Positions 56,801 to 64,000 of a stretch of DNA of 64,000 bases are shown here, piece by piece (the first letter of the stretch is position 1; every line of letters begins with the position of its first letter). Source of the DNA: Trichostrongylus colubriformis (Eukaryota > Nematoda > Chromadorea > Rhabditida > Trichostrongylidae); the NCBI GenBank assembly GCA_963978905.1, contig OZ022258.1, forward strand, positions 49,646,591-49,710,590. The letters run 5' to 3'. Under the pieces are notes generated by a model, which made no database searches, was not told the DNA's origin, and saw only the letters and a list, made by a program, of their open reading frames with translations. Made by a program: the position numbers and the translations under genes.

Positions 56801-58795
56801 ATTGGGCTCTGCCCGCGTAGGTTCGAATCCTGCTCGGTGCGAATGTTTTGCATTTTTTAGCATGAAATCTTTCTATCGCTTTGTTTTCTTTTTGCGATGT
56901 AAAAGTGCTAGTTTACGCAACAATGATGAGGAATTTCGATCGGCTTTAGCGAGCTGTTGTAAGCAATGGATCAATTGAATCAAGGCCTTCACGCTTATGA
57001 TGTAGTGCATGTGCACCGATGTCCGAGTGGTTAAGGAGATTGACTAGAAATCAATTGGGCTCTGCCCGCGTAGGTTCGAATCCTGCTCGGTGCGAATGTT
57101 TTGCATCTTCACTGCAGTGTCCTTCTCCCGCTTCAATTTTTCATGGCTTTGTTTGTTACCGTTTTGCTATAATGAAGCGGAAAGAGGGTTAAATCAGCAG
57201 GCACTGGTTTAGTCTTCCTAGGGGACATTTTGCGTGAAGTGCATGTGCACCGATGTCCGAGTGGTTAAGGAGATTGACTAGAAATCAATTGGGCTCTGCC
57301 CGCGTAGGTTCGAATCCTGCTCGGTGCGAATGTTTTGCATTTTCACTGCAGTGTCCTTCTCCCGCTTCAATTTTTCATGGCTTTGTTACTTGTTACCATT
57401 TTGCTATAATGAAGCGGAAAGAGGGTTAAATCAGCAGCACTGGTTTAGTCTCCCTAGGAGACATTTGGCGCGAAGTGCATGTTCACCGATGTCCGAGTGG
57501 TTAAGGAGATTGACTAGAAAGCAATTGGGCTTTGCCCGCGTAGGTTCGAATCTTGCTCGGTGCGAATGTTTTGCATTTTCACTGCATTCTCCTTTTATCT
57601 GTTGTTTGTTTGTTCAATGGTTTGCGCTAGGCGTAAAAGGAAACGCCGTGATTTATCTTGTGTCTATTTTAGTTCTATGCGGTTCTAGTAATTTTCTTTT
57701 TAGTAGTCATTTTACAGGGTTTTTCAGGCAAGTGACCAACACTTGATGATTGGATGTGACTCTTGCCACGAGTATTACCATATCGGTTGCCTTGATCCTC
57801 CTCTTGGAAAAGTTCCAAAGAAAGTGGGTCATTCTCTTCATGTCTCCTTCTGATTGCCCATTCCCTTTTCTTCTTCAAGGTTAACTGCGAATGGCACTGC
57901 GCTGATTGTTGTGATAATAGTGAGGAAGAAGAAGAGAACGCAGAGAATGAGGTAAACAAACTGTTGTGTTGACCAAATTAATTTGCCCTTTCAACAGGGA
58001 TCTATAAATTGAATTGAATTTCCAGGACTCAAATGATGGCATAGCTAACCGTAAATTACGGCAAAGACGAGACAGTATCAGAGCGAAACGTCTAGCTGCT
58101 GTCGAGGTAGCGCTGTAGAACTTTTGTGAATTAATGTTAATTTCGAGAGTCATGAATTTTAAGGAAGAAAAGCGAGCTTATAGAGCTGCTATTGCTGCCG
58201 GTGTTCGTAGCGCTGGTCATTCTGTCAAAAGCCCTGACACGAAAAAATTGGTGAGTTCAGAAGATTTTTCCATTTTTTCGTTTCTCGCTTAGGATAAATC
58301 GAAGCAGTCTGTCATAGATATGTGTAATGAAGTTTCAGCCTTCCAAACGTGCGTCACTGAACGCTTCTCCACAAAGTCCTACATCTGCAAAGCGTCAACG
58401 GCAGGATCAAATCAATGGGCATAAATCAAATGGGTTCCCTTCGGTAAGATTTTTCCATTTTTCCATTGGGAATTGAGCGACAGCAGTTAGATTGCCTGGC
58501 TGAAATCTTCTGCGTTGAAGTAGTGGTCAGAGAATCGTTATTCTGTGCAGGCAGTCCAATTACTTATTTATTTTAATCCAGATTGAATATTTATCTTATC
58601 AACACCCAATTATGAATAGTAGATCTCTGGAGAAGCTGCAGTTTGTGCCGAAATGCTCCACTACGTTATCCATCTATCTCTCTCTCTCTCAAGTCCGTGC
58701 AGTTTTAGGCCCACCAGGCTGCATATGCACCAGAAGAGGAAGAGCTAGGAGAGGATTGCTTTGTTATCCTAGACGATGATGAAGTCGAACTTTAG
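47873..58795 (+). CDS. phf-14: PHF14-like PHD-finger chromatin protein, about 21 exons
   Basis: Exons: 47873-47912 (tentative first), 51728-51829, 52037-52173, 52233-52274, 52435-52508, 52629-52807, 52878-53002, 53552-53655, 53733-53882, (53921-53928 tentative), 54027-54178, 54233-54343, 54456-54463, 54559-54679, 56094-56242, 56355-56454, 57728-57823, 57880-57951, 58026-58106, 58164-58250, 58339-58443, 58709-58795. Together they give 709 residues. Order: KRQIKP motif, acidic Asp/Glu/Ser stretch, PHD finger (ICGLC...CDKCGLTVHESCY...WFCEPC), extended PHD-type zinc region (CELCPSR, GRWVHLVCALYTHGVTFGDI, SCSGC, YYHITCAQ, INCRQHS), coiled-coil stretch, second PHD (VCKECSK, CDSCHEYYHIGCLDPPLGKVP, CEWHCADCC), acidic and basic tail. 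This matches vertebrate PHF14, a nuclear histone-binding repressor, but the third PHD finger of vertebrates is absent. The first exon is the weakest part. Confidence 0.9.
47913..51727. other. phf-14 intron 1, non-coding
   Basis: Contains a (TATT)n tract near 49785-49805 and a pair of related segments at about 50090-50150 and 50230-50280 (GGGTGAA(T/C)CGAA...CTGATAAG). No exon with good borders and phase was found. Confidence 0.45.
54456..54463 (+). other. phf-14: 8-nt microexon of phf-14
   Basis: TTCTTCGA lies between a TTTTTCTACACAG acceptor and a GTGAGTGATAAC donor. Without it, the exon ending at 54343 (phase 0) cannot join the exon at 54559, which needs two prior bases. With it the protein reads RKFFEYLDNRERI, aligning with the FV-YYFERN-RMI stretch of vertebrate PHF14. 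Confidence 0.7.
55245..55329. repeat. hairpin with ~36-bp arms in a phf-14 intron
   Basis: CTCAAATCCACAAACCCTTT (left) mirrors AAGGGCTTGTGAATTTGAG (right), the arms continuing to GTTGTAGACC/GGACTACAAT with a few mismatches and a short loop. Confidence 0.82.
56508..56589 (+). tRNA. tRNA-Ser(AGA), copy 1 of a tandem array
   Basis: 82 nt. Acceptor GCACCGA/TCGGTGC, D arm with GAGTGGTTAAGGAG, anticodon stem ATTGA/TCAAT with loop CTAGAAA (anticodon AGA), long variable arm TGGGCTTTGCCCGCG typical of serine tRNA, and T arm with GGTTCGAATCC (box B). TTTT follows a few bases downstream as a Pol III terminator. Confidence 0.93.
56760..56841 (+). tRNA. tRNA-Ser(AGA), copy 2
   Basis: As copy 1 but with GATGGCCGAG in place of GATGTCCGAG just before the D arm, and CTCTGCCC in the variable arm. 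Acceptor and anticodon stems are intact and TTTT follows. The spacer to copy 1 is nearly identical to that between copies 2 and 3. Confidence 0.9.
57013..57094 (+). tRNA. tRNA-Ser(AGA), copy 3
   Basis: All stems intact, anticodon AGA, identical to copy 4 over the mature length as far as read. TTTT follows downstream. Confidence 0.93.
57247..57328 (+). tRNA. tRNA-Ser(AGA), copy 4
   Basis: All stems intact, anticodon AGA, TTTT downstream. The spacer 3-4 is of a second type, shared with spacer 4-5. Confidence 0.93.
57483..57564 (+). pseudogene. tRNA-Ser(AGA)-like copy 5, probably degenerate
   Basis: The first acceptor base is T instead of G (mismatch with C), the anticodon stem has ATTGA opposite GCAAT (one A-G mismatch), and the T stem carries ATCTTG instead of ATCCTG. 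Boxes A and B and the AGA anticodon remain. It may be transcribed but is unlikely to be a fully normal tRNA. Confidence 0.75.
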
Positions 58796-60470
58796 CTTTG
58801 GATTTTGGGAAGTCTTCCGTTCTGCTGCACACTGTTCTACTTTTAGTCGCACAGTTTTTGTTTGTTTTTTCCGCTGTGAATTTTCTGTTTTTGACTTTCT
58901 TGTCCCTGTTTTTTGGAGAGCCCTGCCCTATGGATTCCTCCTGCCGTCTCGCTCCCCATTCAGTGGCTGAGGTAATTTTTTCGCTGTTCAATGATATATT
59001 TGTGATTTGAAACTCTTGCTCTCAAACTCTAGTGATACTCCGCGAAACTGAAATAGCCCATGTTTCATTTGGGTGTTTTCATGTGTTTCCAGCACAGCTG
59101 AAGTTGAAACCGGACAAATGCGTACTGCAGCCACGTTTTAATGATTAACACATCCTTTCCTTCACACTATTACCATGCGTTGGGATTAGGTTTTACAGGA
59201 GCTCTCTGTCATTAAGGACAGCTCCCTTTCAAGTGTAAAGTACTGTTTGTTGTTCTGTGATGTGTTATGTTTAATTTTGGATAGTCCTACTTGGATGATA
59301 TCGCATTTTGTGTGCGACATATTTCCTATTCTGATACGTATCACTTTTTGTTCCTTCGTTTTGATTTCTATGGCTGTTTCTGTCCTTTTTAATACGTGTA
59401 GGCTGTTGATCTTTAACAAGTTTTTTTTGCTGAATTTTGTTTTATTTGTTCCTGTAAAAGTGATAAATGTTGCTCTAGTTTGATGATTCTCAAGCGCTGA
59501 GATTATTTGCAACTTTTTGGACTTTAATCTGGATGTTAAAAGCTCAATCGAAATTTTTTAACGATGAGACTCTGGTTATGGCGCTGGAATATACAACAAG
59601 TCGGTACGGTAGAGTTTTTGTGACAACACCTGACGTTTTTAGGGAAGATCGATATTTTCGTTGAAAGGTAAAGGGTCGTTTACGGGGTAATCCGCCTGCA
59701 TTTCCGAAGAGCGAGGAATGAAATAGAGTGGAGACATCTTGCAGCTTGAGAAGTATAGATGCTTGGTAGTTATAACATGGTCACATACATATGAGTAAAC
59801 CTTAGAATACTCAAGCTGCATACCGATCTATGCAATGCTAGTTTTCCAAGGTCTGTTTGCGCTTTAACTACTGGATTAGGTTGAAATATCAGGCAGAGCT
59901 GTGGTGAAGAAAGTTAATGGCTTTGTTAGTTTAACACCTCTTCAAAGATGCCTTCTGTTCCAAGGGCGATCGGATATAGCCCGGAAGAATGACGAAATGA
60001 TTGGGTTTCTGCCTTTTGCCGAAAAGTATTGCTTGCTTCGCGTGGTGAAGAGAATCCACAGTAACAGGTGCTTCAGCACAGAATGCCTTTCAAAATAAGT
60101 ATGCAGTGTGATAATAGTTTACGGATAGTCGATCTCATAAGTGGTTTATTAGAGGTACTAGTTACACTGTGAATTTTTCTTGACCGGCGGTGAGATCCTC
60201 TTTCCATGTCGGTATAGGTTCCCGTATCAGAGTGTTCACACTTACTCCTTTTTTTCAGAATTTTCTGACATTCTTTTGTCCTAGTTGTCAAGAGCGTCGC
60301 CACTGGTGCAACAGGATTACGGTAAGCAAGAGGAGACTCCGCAGTGCCCTTGCCGACGTATTTTATTTGACGCCTATACGCCATTTCGACATATTATTGC
60401 TTCAATTAACAAAAACCAAGTTTGTTCCTCTCTCGGGTCCCGTAAACTGTCGCATTTCATAGATTAAGAT
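58796..60470. other. region between phf-14 and the HTH gene
   Basis: AT-rich, presumably including the phf-14 3'UTR. Open frames at 58776-59010, 59247-59483 and 60190-60462 show no domain. No clear AATAAA was assigned to phf-14. Confidence 0.35.
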
Positions 60471-60716
60471 GGGGTCAAGGGACAAATAAAGTCGGGGGGG
60501 GGGGGGGGGGGGGGAGGGGAGACGCAAAATTTTCACTCACGTCAGAGATTCTTTCCCTCCCTAGGTAGGCTTAGGCTAGGGCTGATGAAACCTGTGCTTT
60601 GACAGATGCTTTTTCATGTGGGAGGAGGGGTTAAAATTTTAGCCTAAGCCTAGGGAGGGAAAGGAGCTTTGACGTCAACGCAAAATTGCGTCTCTCCCCG
60701 ACTTTATTTGACCCGG
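60471..60716. mobile_element. poly-G-ended MITE, complete copy with a 20+ base G run
   Basis: Same family as 33431-33652: GGGTCAAGGGACAAATAAAG, a long G run, GAGACGCAAAATTTTCAC at the left; mirrored GCGTCTCTCCCCGACTTTAT at the right. Confidence 0.85.
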
Positions 60717-60932
60717 GGTCAATTAATGTCAGGGGGGGGGCGCCACTTTCCACCGACGTCGAAGCTCCTTCTTTTCCTACGCTTAGGCTAGAATTCATAT
60801 TCCCTCCTCCCATATTATGCCAAAGCATCTTTCTCATATGTTTCAGCCTGAGCCTAGGGAGGGAAAGAATCTTCGACTTCGTTGAAAAATTTGCGTCTCT
60901 CTCCTCCCCCCCCCCCTCCCACTTCAATTACT
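60716..60932. mobile_element. poly-G-ended MITE, second copy abutting the first
   Basis: Starts GGGGTCAATTAATGTCAGGG and ends in a C-rich tract with CCCACTTCAATTACTC. It is directly adjacent to the copy at 60471-60716, in tandem. Confidence 0.8.
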
Positions 60933-60974
60933 CTAAAGCGATTGATATACTTCAGAGGTGAGCCCTGAAGATTC

Positions 60975-61030
60975 ATGGGATTCCATGTGTTTGAAGCAAC
61001 TGTACCACCTCCTCAACTGCCTGGTAAAGT
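60975..61030 (+). other. possible alternative first coding exon of the HTH gene
   Basis: ATG at 60975 opens a 56-nt frame ending at a GTGAGT donor in phase 2. Joining to the AG at 61097 continues directly into RRGYYTRSV. The frame match and proline-rich content favour a real exon but do not prove it. Confidence 0.45.
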
Positions 61031-61082
61031 GTGAGTATTATTTTTGGGAGTATTATGTACTGAGCACATCAATTTTTACAAA

Positions 61083-63093
61083 ATGGATTACAGAAGACGC
61101 GGATATTATACACGCAGTGTGCTTTGTGAAGCTGTGAAACAGGTGATGCTCGGAACGATGACTGTGACGCAGGCTGCTCGTCACTTCAAAATTCCTCGTA
61201 CAACGATTCAGAAGCATTTCAGGTGGGCGCTTGAAAATTAGCTCTATTTACAGGTTCACGATGGGACAAAAGAATTGCGGCGCTGTTTTCATTTGTACCA
61301 AATGTCCCTGACATTTTTTATTTGATTCCCCCATCTTTACTGCCCTCTTTCGTGTACGGTGGAATGTGCATATAGATGCCCTGGCCCAAAATGGCCTCCT
61401 CCTCCTTAATTCGTAATTTTACGGTAGTGGCAAGTATGGCTCACAGTCATGCTTGCTTTTGAATGATCCGTTTTATCTTAATCTTTACAGTAAAGCTCGT
61501 GAGCAACACAACCTCAAAGAAATGTATATCCGAAAGATAGAAGCTGCTGAAAAGGGCCTATTGGGTCGGGTGCCTGAGAACGATCTCTTGTCGTATGGAG
61601 TGGTGAGTTCTACTCATTCACTTATGGGAACGTCTAAAATCGTGAATGTACCCTTTTTATTCTTTTTCTTCTTGTTAATGGTGACTTTGAAAGTGTTTCA
61701 TCCTCAGGATGTTTGGCCAAGCAGTTCGGAGGAGTCTCCAACATCCGTTCATTGGCGGCTACAACCTGTCAAAGTCGAACCATTAGAACGAGGATATTTT
61801 GCTCAGGATTGTACGTACTCTTATGAAAACGATATCGCTGTAGCAGAACAGTGCGAGGTGAATTTTTACAATTTTTATAAAAATTGTTAGTTTTTGCTGC
61901 ATGTGCAAAGGTGTAATACTACGCTTTTACTTGCAGGTTATCAGTGATGACGTGGAACCATTTCAAGTCACCACAAGAAGTACTTGTGATACACAGAAAG
62001 TTAGAAAGTTGACAAATCAAGGTCAAATTGTTTTTGGCTTTCGTTTTTAGTCATTTTTTGATATAACTGTTATTTTGCTTCTGTGAGTTCGATATTCCTC
62101 TGTTTATTCTGTGAAACTGCTTTTATTGTTTATAGTTCTTGAAGTTGACCTGGAGAAGCTCTGTCTTGTAAGGGACAGGGCGTGGGTGGGTCGTGCAGAG
62201 ATGGGAGTAATAGAGGAGATAGAGATTCCTATCGTAGAGGCATGAAAATGCCGTGAAATAGGGTAACTCTTTTTTATCCTATGTATAATTGGCACGTAAC
62301 TATCTCTATGATCCTATTTTGTGTTGAGTAAATTCCAGGGTATGACACTCCTCCACCAATTTACGGTAAAGGCCTATCCAGATGAGTGATGTGTTAAAGT
62401 TTCCTTCGTTACCTCTTGGGGATGCTCCCGCATTCTACTCGTATTCAGAATCATGGTGGCATGTGAATGCTATTCACGCCATGCAATGGCTCCGGGATCA
62501 GTCGGTGTACAAGTCAACACTTTTATCATATGAGAAGAGATTGGTATCAGTTAACCCACTCCTTAGAAATGGATGCCTTGTTGGCTTCAGAGGGCATTTG
62601 CTGGATGTGATCACTGTTCGAGATGAATGGAGTGCGCGCCATTTGGCACTTTATCACCTTCGCCCAAAATATAAACCCATTCATCATTTGATTACTTAAC
62701 TCGTAATTTATTTGATGAATTTATTGGATTCTTTTGCAGTTCGTATTTCTTTGTCTTATGGGATCTACATATTTAGTGTTTTAGCAGTCGCTGGCAAAGA
62801 GTTCCATAGCCCTTCATCTGAAATCGTCATGAAGCCTTTGACTCGTGTTGTGCTGAGACGAGAAGGCAGTGATGAAGTTGTGAAGGAGGTAAGGAGCAAC
62901 ACTGTACAGTTTCTTTTTTCTATAGTGAAAACTCATATTTGCAATGATTTTGAAACCTTCTGTGAACGTAGCATTCCCTGTGGTTTAAAAAAAGTGACCG
63001 GGGAATTGAGATCAGAACTACATATATTCAAAGTTTTTCTTGCAGATCGTCATACCACGGTTGCTTTCTTCTCCTCAAAAGCGTTCTTCTTGA
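61083..63093 (+). CDS. Pipsqueak-type HTH DNA-binding protein, seven exons
   Basis: Exons 61083-61222, 61491-61602, 61708-61857, 61937-62021, 62339-62365, 62785-62888 and 63046-63093 sum to 666 nt (221 residues plus TGA) with GT-AG borders and consistent phase. Residues 4-46 (RRGYYTRSVLCEAVKQVMLG, then TMTVTQAARHFKIPRTTIQK) form a Pipsqueak-like helix-turn-helix, so a nuclear DNA-binding role is likely. The rest is mostly polar (EDC-type acidic stretches, SSSEESPTSVHW) with a basic end (VIPRLLSSPQKRSS). An alternative start uses an upstream exon at 60975-61030 (MGFHVFEATVPPPQLPGKV) spliced to an acceptor at GGATTACAG inside exon 1, also in frame. Exon 6 has a TTAGCAG tandem acceptor (62785 or 62788), both in frame. 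Confidence 0.75.
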
Positions 63094-64000
63094 ATTGTCA
63101 GGATACTTTGTGTTAAAGACGTCAACTTTTATTTACAAAAAAGTGAGTTGACGTGAAATTCCGCTTAAACGTAACGGACCGAGGCTGTTTTTGTTCTTTA
63201 GAATTTCTCGGGCAACGCCACGTATTACACTTGGCCATTCAGGGCCTTTTCTTTCTGGTCGTATGAAAGCGTCAATTTCTTAAAGAGCTGTTGGGATACT
63301 CTTCCGAATATGGAGAACAACATATCTATCAGACATTGTACCATTGTAAAAATGGTTTTGTGTTTTAACACCAATTCTGAACCAATTGATATTTTGTACA
63401 ACTAAAAGGGTAGTGTCACAGTAGAAGAGCAATCATGAACCAAAAAAGTGGTTCAAATCTCGTGCAACACCATCTGTTGCACGTGGTACGTTATGATTTA
63501 AACAAACTACATTGGGTGAGATGGAATATGAGCTTTGTATATCTCTTTGGGGATCGTCTCTTATGTTGCCGTATACTTAGAACTGGCACATTTTATGAAT
63601 TTCCTTGCTTAGAGATTCTTTTTTTTCTACCATTTTTTTGTAGACTTCTTTAAACTACATTTGAACACAGATCAGGTCAGTTTTTGATGTTGTCGTCACT
63701 ATGTTTAAAGGTCACCGTACTAAGAAATTCGAGTTTTCAAGGTGCTTTTGCAACTTGCAAGGTGCTCTCTCCAGATGCTTTTTTAGAACTGTATAATGAA
63801 TTTAATGTAGGCCCTTTCAGCTGTAGATGAGTCAGCAAATGCTCTTTCATGCTTCATCCTTATACTTAGTGCCAAGAGTTGTGATTTTTTTTCATTTCTT
63901 TGCTTTCAGTTGCTCTTTGTTGCTGTTTACATGTATTCCACAATGCTTGTTCTAGCCTCATATGGGTGTAATAAACCGTTTCAGTAAAGACTCATATTTC
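63094..64000. other. presumed 3'UTR and downstream sequence of the HTH gene
   Basis: No domain-bearing frame. A patch at 63329-63395 (GTACCATTGTAAAAAT, TGTTTTAACA) resembles 14235-14275, so it is a repeat fragment. AATAAA occurs at 63970-63975, far from the stop, and may belong elsewhere. Confidence 0.4.

Noticed and set aside
56600..56990. Frame repeated between tRNA copies (RCKSASLR...EEFRSALASCCKQWIN)
   Set aside because: It is part of the duplicated spacer of the tRNA array, with no splice borders; coding look is probably chance.
62382..62699. 105-codon frame inside the HTH gene
   Set aside because: It lies in the intron after the 62339-62365 exon; the spliced frame with GT-AG borders is preferred. 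It would be reconsidered if transcripts retain this intron.
1..64000. CRISPR arrays, bacterial operons, ribosome binding sites, rRNA genes
   Set aside because: None seen. The spliced genes, SINEs and Pol III tRNA array show a eukaryotic nuclear sequence.

Overview
The window is eukaryotic and reads as a parasitic strongylid nematode, probably hookworm-like. Reasons: genes are split by introns with TTTCAG-type acceptors and GTGAGT/GTAAG donors; the tRNA genes and PHF14/DUF4440-type genes are metazoan; and the intergenic DNA is packed with mariner, Tc1 and MITE copies, including an Hsmar1-like mariner remnant of the type reported from hookworms. The organism is an inference; no species-diagnostic gene was seen.

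Layout. (1) 0-5.5 kb is repeat-rich: a dispersed repeat at 1-325, a CR1-like LINE reverse-transcriptase remnant split by an 893-bp mariner, and a decayed Tc1 transposase. (2) 5.8-13.4 kb, minus strand: a complete four-exon DUF4440/SnoaL-like gene whose introns hold an 862-bp foldback element and a mariner fragment. (3) 13.5-20.8 kb: only repeats and MITEs. (4) 20.87-26.6 kb: two head-to-head intronless genes for small secreted cysteine-containing proteins, inside an inverted duplication with a palindromic end. (5) 26.6-29.2 kb: a Tc/mariner element and repeats. (6) 29.3-31.5 kb, minus strand: a second DUF4440 gene with the same exon structure. (7) 31.5-39 kb: MITEs, tRNA-derived SINEs and dispersed repeats. 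(8) 39.0-45.1 kb: a diverged direct copy of the 20.9-25 kb block, with the third secreted-protein gene broken by a foldback mariner. (9) 47.9-58.8 kb, plus strand: a PHF14-like PHD-finger chromatin gene of about 21 exons, with at least one 8-nt microexon and a tandem array of five tRNA-Ser(AGA) copies in one intron. (10) 60.97-63.1 kb, plus strand: a small Pipsqueak-type HTH gene.

The least familiar system is the secreted family at 21.0, 25.7 and 40.7 kb. The copies share promoter, signal peptide and C-terminal cysteine domain, but the Asp/Asn/His/Ser-rich linker differs in length by complementary deletions. The right-hand 16 kb (phf-14, tRNAs, HTH gene) has few recognisable transposons and looks like a conserved core region; the left 45 kb looks like rapidly evolving accessory sequence. 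Most short open frames in the left part lie in repeats or opposite real exons and were left out.
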